Numbered from the stretch's first letter, positions 55,070 through 64,000 are shown. The stretch is DNA of 64,000 nucleotides from a bacterium (GCA_027483535.1 JAIXUN010000004.1:122345-186344); one strand, 5' to 3'. A program made the numbers and translations. Notes: generated from the sequence alone by a model not told the origin.

Positions 55070-56833
55070 GTGGACGCAGCCACTCTTCAGATTATCTCAG
55101 CGGCAGCAAGCTTCGCAAACTCGGCGCGAGCTCTAATCCAATCGACTTCCAAGGGCACGGAATCCGAACAACTCCTACAGAGTATCGAACATCATCAGCG
55201 AAATCTTTACGAATCATTCTCACACAGACGAACACTGCTCATCACGTCGACTGAACAGAACTTCTGGAATCACTTTATTCTCCAAACAGTTTCATTCGGA
55301 GGAAAACGATCGGTCACCTACGAAGACCTACCAAATCGGGTGATTCTCTTTGGACACGCGGGTGCTGGTAAGTCAACTTATCTGCGTTATCACTATTGTC
55401 GGTTGGTCCAGGCGGGCACAACGCCTGTTATCTTTATCGAACTTCATCAGTTGTCCGACCACAATTCCATTCTTGAATATCTAAATTATAAACTTGAGCC
55501 CACAAATAAGATTCAGTCCTTTGCAGAACTAAGAACCTTACTGAGCACCGACACACATTTCCTTCTCGATGGATTAGATGAAGTCCCGTCTTCTTCAGTT
55601 CGACGAATTAAGGGAGAAATCGAAGCTCTCTGCGAGCATTTTCCATCCTCAAGAGTAGTAATTACCTCGAGACCTGCTGCAACTCTCGACATCCCAGTCT
55701 TTGACAAGGCTAACTTGAATCTGTTCTCACAGAAAGAATCGTTGCAGTTTATTGACGTCAGTCCGATCGACTCTTCGGTGAAAGAACACTTGAAAAATCA
55801 CTTGACAAGAGATAAAGAGAAGCTTGAAGAATTTGGTAAGACTCCTTTACTTCTGTCGATGATGATCTTGGTTTTTCTTGAGGCGAATTCGATCAACTTT
55901 CCGTTCGTAGCCTTCTACGATAGATGTATTCAGGCTTTGTTGTCCGATCATGACAATTTTAAGGGGTCGTTTAAGCGACTTGCGCAATCCGAGATTTCTA
56001 GAATTGATTTGCGGAGAATTGCAGAAAGTGTAAGCTGGCAGCTCATTGACAGCTCGAAGAACTCAGTGCGAAAGCGCGAGTTCTTAGAACTTATTAGAAG
56101 AGCTGCACTTGAGCTGTCAATTAGTGTTCAAAATGTAGAATCAGTCTATGAAGATCTCGTTGTAAGTCATTCAATCTTTATCGAAGATGGTCACTTTGTA
56201 CGTGGCATTCATTTGGCAATTACTGAGTATTTAGCAGCATCATACTTGTACTTACTACCGCAAAAAACACGTCTGAGTATCTTCAATTCTTTCACCGCTG
56301 ACTACCCTTCAGTTTTCAAACGTTCCGTACTTTCCCTGCACAGGACATCGATGCGTGGTGAGATAGCAAGAGACGTCGAAGAACTCATTTTAACATCGGC
56401 GAATCTATCTGAGTATTTTCAGAATTCAGGAGTGATTATCGAAATCGACGATATTCGAGATGCCGATGAAGAGCCTTATTTGCTTCTTTCGACAGTCGAA
56501 AACGGAGAGTTTGTAGAAGATTTCTTTATCGTTCTTTATTGTTATGGCATATTGAAGGACGATGACCTTGAAACAATTCTAGATTGTTGGGCGCCGTTTT
56601 CCAATCTTATAACAGAGCATTCGGATGAGTTAAGAAATAGCCTCGACGTGATTTGTACATGGGGAATTTCAGTTGATTTTTCGAATAGATATGTTTGGAA
56701 AATGGCACCGTCTATGGGGCTTGAGTCCAAGACTTGTGAGTCCTTTAGCCACGGACTACAACAGCTATTTCGTCTCAGTGAGTTCGAAGTTTTAAAATCC
56801 CGAATTGAGGACTTTCGAGCTAGAAGTAGTTAG
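55070..56833 (+). CDS. NACHT-domain NTPase, candidate bNACHT anti-phage protein
   Basis: A 587-residue STAND-type NTPase. The NACHT domain has Walker A GHAGAGKSTYLRYH (residues 95-103), Walker B HFLLDGLDEVP (about 163-173) with the NACHT-type DGxDE, and VVITSRP. Before it is a short helical N-terminal region (residues 1-90) where an effector might be expected; I see no nuclease or TIR motif there. The C-terminal 250 residues are helical and acidic and unlike leucine-rich repeats, as in short bacterial NACHT proteins that defend against phage. Start GTG at 55070. The gene is much more AT-rich than flanking mutS and metF, suggesting recent acquisition. Confidence 0.82.
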   Translation: MDAATLQIISAAASFANSARALIQSTSKGTESEQLLQSIEHHQRNLYESFSHRRTLLITSTEQNFWNHFILQTVSFGGKRSVTYEDLPNRVILFGHAGAGKSTYLRYHYCRLVQAGTTPVIFIELHQLSDHNSILEYLNYKLEPTNKIQSFAELRTLLSTDTHFLLDGLDEVPSSSVRRIKGEIEALCEHFPSSRVVITSRPAATLDIPVFDKANLNLFSQKESLQFIDVSPIDSSVKEHLKNHLTRDKEKLEEFGKTPLLLSMMILVFLEANSINFPFVAFYDRCIQALLSDHDNFKGSFKRLAQSEISRIDLRRIAESVSWQLIDSSKNSVRKREFLELIRRAALELSISVQNVESVYEDLVVSHSIFIEDGHFVRGIHLAITEYLAASYLYLLPQKTRLSIFNSFTADYPSVFKRSVLSLHRTSMRGEIARDVEELILTSANLSEYFQNSGVIIEIDDIRDADEEPYLLLSTVENGEFVEDFFIVLYCYGILKDDDLETILDCWAPFSNLITEHSDELRNSLDVICTWGISVDFSNRYVWKMAPSMGLESKTCESFSHGLQQLFRLSEFEVLKSRIEDFRARSS

Positions 56834-57063
56834 CCCTAAACCAAGATGTCAATTATTTACATAGGGCACTCGTGCGATTGGCCCCTTTCCCATTTCCATA
56901 ATGATAGGAGTACTGTCCGGTTTTGTCCTGACGGTAGCGGCGTTTATTGCGCCAGTTTGTGGGTTCTGAAAACCCAGGGTTCCTGCAAATAAAGGGTAGC
57001 TCTGAATACACGCGATTGTTCGGAAGGAGATTGCATAAATTGCAACACTTTCATAGACCTGGC

Positions 57064-57240
57064 GAACTTAACTCCCCTCTATGGAGGGGTGGTCCCGAGA
57101 ATCGGGAAGGGGAGAGGGTCCGTAAGGGACCCTTTTTGGGTTTGAAACCCTAACCTCAAAGCTTGTCGCCCGCAAACCTGCCCCGAGAATCGAGAAGAAT
57201 CGGGACGCCGCTAACCTTAAGGCGAGAACCCGGAACCACC
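57064..57240. repeat. Palindromic repeat fragments, block 6
   Basis: Between 56834 and 57257 there is no supported gene. From 57064 there is a B arm (CCCCTCTATGGAGGGG), then GTCCCGAGAATCGGGA and an A fragment, then a degenerate CCGAGAATCGAGAAGAATCGG stretch. The first 230 bp after the NACHT stop hold nothing recognisable. It is a shorter, more decayed copy than the other blocks. Confidence 0.7.
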
Positions 57241-57257
57241 CCCGGTAAACTCAACCC

Positions 57258-59102
57258 GTGAAGTTAGCCGAGGTTCTGGGGACCCCCGATCGCGTTTTGC
57301 TTGGCGATGGGGCCAACGGTACCTGTTTGGCGGCGCGTGGATTCCACCGCCAGCCCTACGACCTTGCCAACCTGCAAGCGCCCGATCTGGTGGTGCAGGT
57401 TCACCTCGACTACCTAAAAGCCGGGTCCGACTTCATCGAGACGAACACCTACTCGGCCAACCGATTCAAGCTGGAAGCCAAGCAGATTCCTTCCGAAGAG
57501 GCGACCGTTTTCGACCTCAACAAATCCGGAGCCGAACTGGCGAACAAGGCCGTTGCCGCCCTCACTGACGGCACCACGCGATACGTGCTCGGCGCGATCG
57601 GACCCGTGGGCAAGCACCTGGAACCCATCGGACCCATTTCCAAAGCCCAGGCGTTCGAGGCGTTTCAAGAGCAGGCCAAGGGCCTGGTGGCGGGCGGAGT
57701 CGACGGATTCATCCTGGAAACCTTCTCCGACCTAGGTGAGATTTCGGTAGCGATCGAGGCGGTCCGGTCTGTTTCCGACCTTCCGATTCTGGCCTCCAAG
57801 GCGTACATAGAAGACGGCGAGATGCTCGCCGAGGGTCTGCCGATTCGGGTGAGCGAAGAGCTCGCGGCGATGGGCGTTGCCGCCGTGGGAGCGAACTGCA
57901 TCGTGGGTCCGCAGCGCATGCTCGACCTCGTTCGCATGATGGCAGAGGGCACTTCGCTGCCCGTTCTGGCGTTCCCCACCCCCGGATTGCCGCAGTTGGT
58001 GAAGGGCGAAATTTGCTACGACACCAGTCCCGAGTACTTCGCGAAGGCGTCAGCACGGCTGATTGAAGAGGGCGCTCGTATTGTGGGCGGTTGCTGTGGA
58101 ACCCTGCCCGAGCACGTTGCCGAACTGCGAAAACTGGTGGATGCGGGCGTGAAGCCCAAGAAGCGCTCCGGAGCCAAAGCGGCCGAAAAAACCGAGAAGG
58201 TGCTGGCTCAAACCGAGCCAAGTGAGCTGGCGCAGAAGATCGGTCGCAAGTTTGTGGTCGCGGTGGAAATGGACGTTCCTCGCGGACTCAATATCGAAAA
58301 GCTCCTTGCCGGAGCCAAGCAGCTTAAGATCGCGGGAGCGGACGTGATCAACATCTCCGATGGCGCTCGGGCAAGGCTTCGCATGAACCCGGCGGCGGTG
58401 AGCACCCTCATCCAAACCCGAACCGGCATTGAGGTGACCATGCACTTCTCCTGCCGAGACCGGAACATGCTCGCCATTCAAAGCGACCTGCTGGGCCAGC
58501 ACGCACTCGGCATTCGAAACATCCTCGCCGTCACCGGAGACCCCGCCAACATCGGCGACTACCCCAGCGCGACCTCGGTGTTCGATATCGACGCCATTGG
58601 TCTCTGCCGGATCCTATCCAGGTTCAACGAGGGCATCGATCTGGCGGGATACAGCGTGGGCGTGAAGTGCGGCTTCACCGTTTGCTGCGCCTACAACCCA
58701 GACGCGCTGGATCAGGAACTGGAGGACGATCGCCTGAAGCGGAAGATCGACGCGGGCGCTCGAGTGGTTTACACCCAGCCCGTCTTCGATGCGGCAGTGG
58801 CTCACCGAGCGGTGGAAGCCTGTGCGAAGTTGGACGTTCCGGTTCTGGTGGGCGTGTTGCCGCTCAAGTCTTCTCGGCACGCCGAGTTCATGCACAACGA
58901 GGTCCCGGGAGTATCCGTGCCCGACCACCTTCGAGAGAATATGGCGAACGCGGCGGACGAGGCTTCGGCGCTGGAGATCGGGATCGACGAGGGTCAGAAG
59001 CTCTCGGCAGAGATTCGGAAGATCGCCCAGGGTCTGTATCTCATGCCTCCGTTCGGTTCGGCCGCCATTGCGGAACGGGTCATGGACGCGGTTCGGGGCT
59101 GA
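57258..59102 (+). CDS. Bifunctional homocysteine S-methyltransferase / methylenetetrahydrofolate reductase
   Basis: A 614-residue fusion. Residues about 1-295 are a homocysteine S-methyltransferase (VLLGDGANGTCLAARG, GANCIVGPQ, GGCCGTLPEH; the Cys residues are zinc ligands). Residues about 325-610 are a MetF-like reductase (KFVVAVEMDVPRGLN, NILAVTGDPANIGDYP, GARVVYTQPVFD). The enzyme would make 5-methyl-THF and pass the methyl to homocysteine, providing a one-protein route to methionine. Similar fusions are known in other bacteria. The GTG start at 57258 has a TAAACT box 6 bp upstream and no ribosome-binding sequence. Confidence 0.92.
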   Translation: MKLAEVLGTPDRVLLGDGANGTCLAARGFHRQPYDLANLQAPDLVVQVHLDYLKAGSDFIETNTYSANRFKLEAKQIPSEEATVFDLNKSGAELANKAVAALTDGTTRYVLGAIGPVGKHLEPIGPISKAQAFEAFQEQAKGLVAGGVDGFILETFSDLGEISVAIEAVRSVSDLPILASKAYIEDGEMLAEGLPIRVSEELAAMGVAAVGANCIVGPQRMLDLVRMMAEGTSLPVLAFPTPGLPQLVKGEICYDTSPEYFAKASARLIEEGARIVGGCCGTLPEHVAELRKLVDAGVKPKKRSGAKAAEKTEKVLAQTEPSELAQKIGRKFVVAVEMDVPRGLNIEKLLAGAKQLKIAGADVINISDGARARLRMNPAAVSTLIQTRTGIEVTMHFSCRDRNMLAIQSDLLGQHALGIRNILAVTGDPANIGDYPSATSVFDIDAIGLCRILSRFNEGIDLAGYSVGVKCGFTVCCAYNPDALDQELEDDRLKRKIDAGARVVYTQPVFDAAVAHRAVEACAKLDVPVLVGVLPLKSSRHAEFMHNEVPGVSVPDHLRENMANAADEASALEIGIDEGQKLSAEIRKIAQGLYLMPPFGSAAIAERVMDAVRG

Positions 59103-59198
59103 GGGTCAGGCTTACCGGGTTGAAATAGGAGCCTTGCAAGAGGCGTAATTTGATTGTGGGTGCGACGATGAGGTCTACCACGCGGATTTTGACCTCAA

Positions 59199-59819
59199 AT
59201 GAACACCGTTTCGCTTTCTGAGTCCCCACTTGTCGATGTTGGAGAATCGCCCTTGAGCCCGCAAGCCTCCACCAACGCCGATCGCTTGGGACCAGTCACC
59301 GTCACCCGCGAGTTCCGCGTGAAGCCGGGGCATGAGGCCGAGTTCGAAGCCGCGATTCAGCGACTGGTCGACGTCTCCATTCAGCAGCCCGGACACCTCG
59401 GCGTCACCGTGATTCGACCCGCCGCCGGAGCCACCGCCTACCGATTCGTGTATCGGTACGACACCCAAGACCACCTGCGCGACTGGCACGATTCCGACCT
59501 TCGGGCGGGGCTGATGGAAGACGTGAGTCCGCACATTTTGGAGGACCGCTTTGAAACGACCGACGTGCTCTCCATGTGGCTCGACCCCGATCTGCCCGGC
59601 TCCACCGGAACCCCGCCCAAGTGGAAGGTGCTGGCGGTGAGCTGGCTGGCGATCTACCCCACCGTCACCGCGATCACGTACATCATGCAGGCGCTCAAAT
59701 TCGATCCGCCTGTGCCGCTGCGAACCATGGTGCTGTCCGGATTGGTCATCCCCATCTCCGCCTACTTCGTGCTTCCGCCCATTCAGCGAGCGATGAACAA
59801 GTGGCTCCACAGTTCCTGA
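59199..59819 (+). CDS. ABM-domain protein with two C-terminal membrane helices
   Basis: A 206-residue protein. Residues about 30-125 form an antibiotic-biosynthesis-monooxygenase (ABM, ferredoxin-like) domain (VTVTREFRVKPGHEAEFEAA, then GVTVIRPAAGATAYRFVYRY, then WHDSDLRAGLMEDV). Two membrane helices follow (WLAIYPTVTAITYIMQAL and LSGLVIPISAYFVLPPI). ABM-fold proteins of this type are often annotated only as putative monooxygenases; the membrane anchor places it at the inner membrane. Substrate unknown. The ATG at 59199 is used; no ribosome-binding sequence is clear. Confidence 0.8.
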   Translation: MNTVSLSESPLVDVGESPLSPQASTNADRLGPVTVTREFRVKPGHEAEFEAAIQRLVDVSIQQPGHLGVTVIRPAAGATAYRFVYRYDTQDHLRDWHDSDLRAGLMEDVSPHILEDRFETTDVLSMWLDPDLPGSTGTPPKWKVLAVSWLAIYPTVTAITYIMQALKFDPPVPLRTMVLSGLVIPISAYFVLPPIQRAMNKWLHSS

Positions 59820-59891
59820 AAGTGCTCAATCAGGCGTCAAATCCGTTGAAGCGGGACAATTTAGCAGGATTTTTCCATGATAAGGTAAAGC

Positions 59892-62372
59892 ATGCTTTCG
59901 CTAGCGGTGGTTGCCGCTCTTACCCTTCAAACTTCGAAATGGACACTGGTGGAAAAGCCACCACTCTCGTTTTGGCCCGATCAACTCACGGGCTCCCTGA
60001 TTGAAGTCAAGGGGTTCAATGCCGAGTTCGCCGAGGCAGTCGCCACTATTCGCCTTGCCGATGGAAGAGTGCGCGGCATCCCCTACAAAGCGCTGGACAC
60101 CACCGGGAAAGCCAGAGTAGACGCCTGGCTAAAGGCCAACCCCGGACCCAAGCCCAGCCGATCCAGCAACCACGTCTTTAAGCCCGGACCGTACGATCCG
60201 GTGAAAGACGCACCTTCGGTGAAGTTCAAACAGACCGACCACTTCTGCATCCACTACGGAAACAAGCCTGGAGACGATATCAAGAATCTCTTCGCCAACG
60301 ATGAGTTCATCAATCGGAACGCACAGTACCTAGAAACCATCCGAGAGTTCTTCCGCAAAGATGGCGCTCCTATGCCGGGTTCTCAGTTCAACCCGCCGCA
60401 AAAGCTCAACGTTTACATCACGGGAACCGGATTAAAGCAGCACCTGGATGGGTTCGCGTTTGCCGCCGCAGAAATTGTGATGCACCCAAGTGCCATGGCA
60501 GACGGCTCAACGGTGGTCCCGCACGAGTTTGGACATTGTATTCAACTGGCGGCGGGTGGGTTCCGAAACAGCGACCTGGTAGGTTGGTTCTGGGAGTGCC
60601 ACGCCAATTGGTGCAGTCAGCGATACCTGCCGCACGAGCAGCCAGACATCGATGGTTACGCCGAACGGGCGCATTACGAGCTCAACTCTTCTCGAATGAA
60701 CTACGGAAGTTGGCCCTTTTTAGAGGTGCTGGCAAATGATCCCAAACTGGGTCCGCAGTTCTGCTACGAAATCTGGACCAAGAACCGCAAAGATAGCCAG
60801 GATCGATCGATTGAAGACCCTCTGGAAACCATCGTTCGAGTCGCCAAAGAGAAAGGAGCGTTTCCCAAAGGTTGGAGCGATTTCGGCGACCGGATTGGCA
60901 CTCTTGCCGCGCGCATGGCGGGTCTGGATTTTGAGCATCAGTTCTCGATGGAACGAACGATTCGGGGCATGGAAGAGCGCGTTCAGGGCATCAACCGATC
61001 ACGTACGGGTGTCGACGCGGTTCCGGACATGGACGGCAAACCCACCGGGTGGTTCGCCCCCTGGTTCAGCCAAGCCCCTCGACAGTTCGGTTACAACCTG
61101 GTGGACCTAGAAGCCCAACCGAACGCGAAGACAGTAACGGTGGAGTTTCGACCCGAAACCGACGTCCCCTCTGCCGATTGGCGGGTAACGCTGGTCGCCA
61201 TAGACTCGATGGGTAAGAGCCGGTACAGCGAGACGGTTCGAAAAGGCAACGTTTCTTTGGATCGCAAACCGGAGGACAAGCGATACGTCCTAGCCGTCGC
61301 CGCGACCCCAACCACCTATATTGCCGACAAGTTTCGACCCGGGTTCGGCAAAAAGACTCGCTATCCATACGCTATTCGGCCGCTAGGCGCGGTGCCCACA
61401 CCCCGGCTGCCCAAGCAGCCACAGGGAGATTTTCGACCGCATCCCAACGGCGGAGGCATGGTGGCGGTTTCCGCGAAGGTGGCTCCCACCGCTTATGTGG
61501 CTCCCGGAGCGAAGGTGCTAGAAGAAGCGCAGGTACTGGATTCCGCCCGCATCCTAGATTCGGCGGTGGTTCGGGGGCGAGCCATCGTTTCTGAAAAGGC
61601 GACCATTGCCGGCAGCGCAGTGGTCTTCGAGGAGGCGAAGGTATCTGGCGAGGCTATTGTGCATGGCGGTGCCACGATCTCTGGTAGCGCCCACGTGAAG
61701 GATCGAGCCCGAGTGAGAGACGCCATCTCAATTATTGGCGATGGCGTTCTGCAAGGCGATGCGCTGGCAAAGGGCTGGGGTGAGCTGCACACCTCTCCCA
61801 AATGCACCGTGGGCGGAGTTGCACTGATCGGTGAAGACTCGGAGATTCACCTAGCCTCCTCACCAATTCCAAAGATCGAGAGTGGATTACTGTACGGCTT
61901 TCTTTCCGACGATTTCTTCCAAAACGACGTCCCCACAACCAATGGCATGATCGCCGATCTCACCTTTGGGAAGGCGATGACCGTTTCCGACAAGGTCGCC
62001 GACCACCAAGGCGTTCGGCATGAGGGTCTGGGAACAAGAGTCGATGGCAGCATGCTGGATGCAGCTCGATGGAAGTTGGAACTCACCCTAGACCGCTCGG
62101 CGGCAACCATGCCGCTTCTCTCCCTCATCGCCCCTGGCGGGACGCTCAAGATGAGTGTTGATAAAGACGGCGTCATTAGAGCGGGCGAACATAAGTTCAC
62201 CCAAACGCTTGGTAAGGGTCGGCAAACGCTCATCATCACCGGCGATGCCGGTCGGGTGTGGATCGGCGGCTCTGGAACGGCTCTTCCAGCTTCGGCAGTG
62301 CGATGGCTGGTTTTTGGAGACTCGGTGGTACGGGCAAAGGCTTGGCGCCTCGCCCCTGTCAAAAACCGTTGA
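59892..62372 (+). CDS. Secreted metalloprotease-like protein with left-handed beta-helix
   Basis: An 826-residue exported protein (signal LSLAVVAALTLQ). Residues about 15-80 resemble an SHD1-type domain (ATIRLADGRVRGIPYKAL). Residues about 110-350 look like a DUF6055-type zinc peptidase region with VVPHEFGHCIQLA (H211, E212, H215). Residues about 530-620 are hexapeptide repeats of a left-handed beta-helix (VAPTAYVAPGAKV, ILDSAVVRGRAIV, ISGSAHVKDRARV). The last 200 residues are a beta-sandwich of the LamG-like style. The layout suggests a cell-surface enzyme with a structural stalk. Activity is inferred from HEFGH alone. Confidence 0.75.
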   Translation: MLSLAVVAALTLQTSKWTLVEKPPLSFWPDQLTGSLIEVKGFNAEFAEAVATIRLADGRVRGIPYKALDTTGKARVDAWLKANPGPKPSRSSNHVFKPGPYDPVKDAPSVKFKQTDHFCIHYGNKPGDDIKNLFANDEFINRNAQYLETIREFFRKDGAPMPGSQFNPPQKLNVYITGTGLKQHLDGFAFAAAEIVMHPSAMADGSTVVPHEFGHCIQLAAGGFRNSDLVGWFWECHANWCSQRYLPHEQPDIDGYAERAHYELNSSRMNYGSWPFLEVLANDPKLGPQFCYEIWTKNRKDSQDRSIEDPLETIVRVAKEKGAFPKGWSDFGDRIGTLAARMAGLDFEHQFSMERTIRGMEERVQGINRSRTGVDAVPDMDGKPTGWFAPWFSQAPRQFGYNLVDLEAQPNAKTVTVEFRPETDVPSADWRVTLVAIDSMGKSRYSETVRKGNVSLDRKPEDKRYVLAVAATPTTYIADKFRPGFGKKTRYPYAIRPLGAVPTPRLPKQPQGDFRPHPNGGGMVAVSAKVAPTAYVAPGAKVLEEAQVLDSARILDSAVVRGRAIVSEKATIAGSAVVFEEAKVSGEAIVHGGATISGSAHVKDRARVRDAISIIGDGVLQGDALAKGWGELHTSPKCTVGGVALIGEDSEIHLASSPIPKIESGLLYGFLSDDFFQNDVPTTNGMIADLTFGKAMTVSDKVADHQGVRHEGLGTRVDGSMLDAARWKLELTLDRSAATMPLLSLIAPGGTLKMSVDKDGVIRAGEHKFTQTLGKGRQTLIITGDAGRVWIGGSGTALPASAVRWLVFGDSVVRAKAWRLAPVKNR

Positions 62373-62391
62373 AAGAGGCCTCGAAAAGATC

Positions 62392-62418
62392 AAAAAGGGG
62401 GGCTCGGCTCCCCTTTTA
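62392..62418 (+). terminator. Hairpin terminator
   Basis: An 11-bp stem (AAAAGGGGGGC / GGCTCCCCTTTT region, with one G-U pair) and TCG loop, ending TTTTAGG, 20 bp after the protease-like gene. Confidence 0.75.
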
Positions 62419-62501
62419 GGTTCAATGTCGCTCTTAGATAAACAAAAGATAATCATTCGCCTCCTGGTAAATGTAGTCGCATTGCATTTATAGAAAAGTG
62501 G

Positions 62502-62526
62502 AAACCACCGTTCGGGTAGGTGGTTT
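62502..62526 (+). promoter_or_regulatory. Hairpin overlapping the translation start region
   Basis: AAACCACC (62502-62509) and GGTGGTTT (62519-62526) form a perfect 8-bp stem. The right arm contains the AGGTGG ribosome-binding candidate and the GTG start candidate at 62520, so folding would block initiation at the barrel-like gene. Confidence 0.5.
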
Positions 62527-63155
62527 TGATTACCAAGGGGATTTACTTAATCGCGTTTGCGGGGGCGGCCATGTGCGCTCAGGCAACGCCAACCAGTCTC
62601 ATCATGAAACCGATCGCCGACTTTTTGGCGCATCGGGAATACCAGCACAACGTCAGCGTGGCGGGCGGCGAGCATCACATTGCTCCTCTTCCGAGTTGGA
62701 CCTACGGTGGCACGCTCGGTCTTTTCGGCCTAGGCGAGTGCGGTTACGACAACAACTTCGGTGGCACGTGGGTCAACGATTTCAAGCTCAAGCTGTTTGA
62801 ATCGCCCGGCGATCATAAGCTGCTCATCAGCGGCGGATTCATGAACGTGTCCACTCAGGCCAGAACGGTGGACAAGTACGTCATGGCTCGCTACGATGCA
62901 GGCGCGTTTCGAGTTCACGGGGGCTACTATTACGGCACGTTCGGTCAAGGTGTGTTCGGGGCCGATTTCACGATTGCGGGAGCCTGGACGGGTGCCATCG
63001 AGCACTCCACGGGTCCGGGAGCGACCACTTGGTTCGCGGTGAACACGCCGATCGTTTACGATAACTTGCAACTCATGCTTGCGGCTGGGGTGCCATGGGA
63101 TCGTTCGACGGGTTATCAGTACGCGGCGAGCATCGTGTACGGCGTCCGGTTCTAA
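62520..63155 (+). CDS. Outer-membrane-barrel-like secreted protein
   Basis: A 211-residue exported protein (signal KGIYLIAFAGAAMCAQA). The body is alternating beta strands with aromatic residues (YGGTLGLFGLG, FRVHGGYYYGTFGQGVFG, WTGAIEHSTGPGATTWFAVN) and the C-terminus is YGVRF, a typical barrel ending. The start is unclear: GTG at 62520 or TTG at 62526, both inside a hairpin. It is the same general kind as the protein at 19507. Role unknown, maybe a porin-like or lipid-binding barrel. A strong terminator follows. Confidence 0.66.
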   Translation: MVLITKGIYLIAFAGAAMCAQATPTSLIMKPIADFLAHREYQHNVSVAGGEHHIAPLPSWTYGGTLGLFGLGECGYDNNFGGTWVNDFKLKLFESPGDHKLLISGGFMNVSTQARTVDKYVMARYDAGAFRVHGGYYYGTFGQGVFGADFTIAGAWTGAIEHSTGPGATTWFAVNTPIVYDNLQLMLAAGVPWDRSTGYQYAASIVYGVRF

Positions 63156-63180
63156 CCGAAAGGTTTAGAAGAGCCGAACC

Positions 63181-63212
63181 AAGGGGGGCGTGTCGCCCCC
63201 CTTTGTTGTTTT
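63181..63212 (+). terminator. Strong rho-independent terminator
   Basis: A 10-bp perfect stem (AAGGGGGGCG / CGCCCCCCTT) with a TGT loop and a following TTGTTGTTTT tract. Confidence 0.92.
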
Positions 63213-63249
63213 GGGAGCGGTATTTCCGCGGTTGGCTCTTTGACAGTTT

Positions 63250-64000
63250 CCCCGTCGTTTCCGAGATAGGAGACCCCTCAGCTAGGGTTAACACCCTGGG
63301 GTGCAATGATGATCGCGGCTCCGATGCTTTGGTCGCTTTGTGGCAAAGGAAGCCGATTCATTCCCCTCCCCGATAGATCGGGGCAGGCACTGGAGGGGTG
63401 GCGCGAAGCGACGGGGTGGTCTCCGGGAATCCCCTCGCCCCTCCCCGATTCTCGGGGCAGGCCTTGGGAGAGGGGGCAGGGGGGTGAGGGGTCCGAGATC
63501 GAAAATTCTTCACAAAGCGGGACAGGACATCCCTTACATCTCTAAACTTCTCGGTTGCCATAAATGCCGACCACCCCGCCCCTCTGGGGCACCCCTCCTT
63601 AGAGGGGAATTTCACGGGTCGGCTCGTTTACAATTTCACCGTAATTGGTAGATAACTCGGACCCCTCACCCGGCCTGCGGCCACCCTCTCCCCCAGAGGG
63701 GCGAGGGTTTCGTTCTTGCGTATTGAACTCTCTCTCCGAGAAAGGAAGGCCTGTCCCGAGAAGGTCCGGAGGACCGTCCAGACTGTTAGCCCAGACCGAT
63801 AGGTCTGGGTAGAAGTCCGTTCAAGATCAAAGGTCCGGAGGACCGACCAGATACTCCCCCAGGAGATCTTCTACGGAAAGGCTCTTGCCAGGGCTCCGCC
63901 CTTCTGGGTTTAGAGGCCGACCCAATTCCCAGGGTTAAAACCCTGGGCTGCGATGATTGCCGCGGCTCCGCCGCTTTTCGGAGTTCGTACCTGGAATCCG
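63250..64000. repeat. Palindromic repeat mosaic, block 7, running to the window end
   Basis: No gene is supported. A decayed C copy (63275-63330), B (63360-63420, with CCCCGATAGATCGGGG), A (63427-63493), reversed B (63571-63612), reversed A (63660-63707), D (63766-63858), E (about 63887-63907) and C (63930-63980). The last bases (CTGGAATCC) match the C-B spacer of block 3, so the element continues beyond the window. Confidence 0.85.

Overview
The window reads as a chromosomal segment of a moderately GC-rich, diderm, environmental bacterium. Three secreted proteins end in a PEP-CTERM tail of the form VPEPASMVALG...RRRR, two small proteins look like outer-membrane barrels ending in GxRF, and there are many glycan-acting enzymes and large secreted proteins without a familiar family. 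This mix fits Armatimonadota (Fimbriimonadales-like). That placement is an inference from protein style; no rRNA or tRNA gene is visible.

Layout. 0.1-9.6 kb: pirin, an AbiEi-like/Fic fusion preceded by four exactly phased 24-bp repeats, an MmgE/PrpD protein, a secreted protein, serC, a PEP-CTERM protein, a small conserved-looking protein and an ApnL-like (D-apionate lactonase-like) enzyme. 10.3-16.1 kb: an MFP/RND efflux operon divergent from a secreted HExxH protease, with a palindrome between them. 16.8-22.1 kb: a tgt gene lacking the zinc cysteines, an AAA+ ATPase, a barrel-like protein with a structured leader, a secreted EEP-family phosphodiesterase and a PEP-CTERM protein. 22.3-27.8 kb: two tandem secreted STN-like paralogues and a third PEP-CTERM protein. 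27.9-34.0 kb: a carbohydrate cluster on the minus strand (GntR/LacI-type regulator, a trimerisation-type glycosidase, a GH5-like/malectin protein and a DUF2961/GH172 protein) with operator-like palindromes. 34.5-37.5 kb: ribE, ubiD and a LysE exporter. 37.6-41.6 kb: three paralogous secreted proteins interrupted by an AT-rich insertion carrying an HNH-like gene, yidD and a small DUF4177-like gene. 43.4-47.2 kb: a secreted protein with two caspase-like domains (the second lacks the cysteine) and a GH29 fucosidase. 47.7-51.0 kb: parDE with its operator, comM, a secreted protein and an FtsB/DivIC-like protein. 51.2-56.8 kb: a secreted repeat-like protein, mutS and an AT-rich NACHT NTPase that is a good candidate anti-phage gene. 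57.3-63.2 kb: a fused homocysteine methyltransferase/MetF, an ABM-domain membrane protein, a secreted metalloprotease-like/beta-helix protein and another barrel-like protein.

Between these genes lie seven blocks (about 0.2-1.7 kb each) of a mosaic palindromic repeat family. The modules recur in the order A-D-E-C-B or its reverse, and one stretch of about 245 bp is duplicated 1.2 kb away. These blocks fill almost every gap over 300 bp.

The most notable items are the modular palindromic element, the tgt without zinc ligands, the AbiEi-like/Fic fusion with a phased operator-like array, the two-headed caspase-like protein and the NACHT protein. All functional calls are from reading the sequence; no database search was run.
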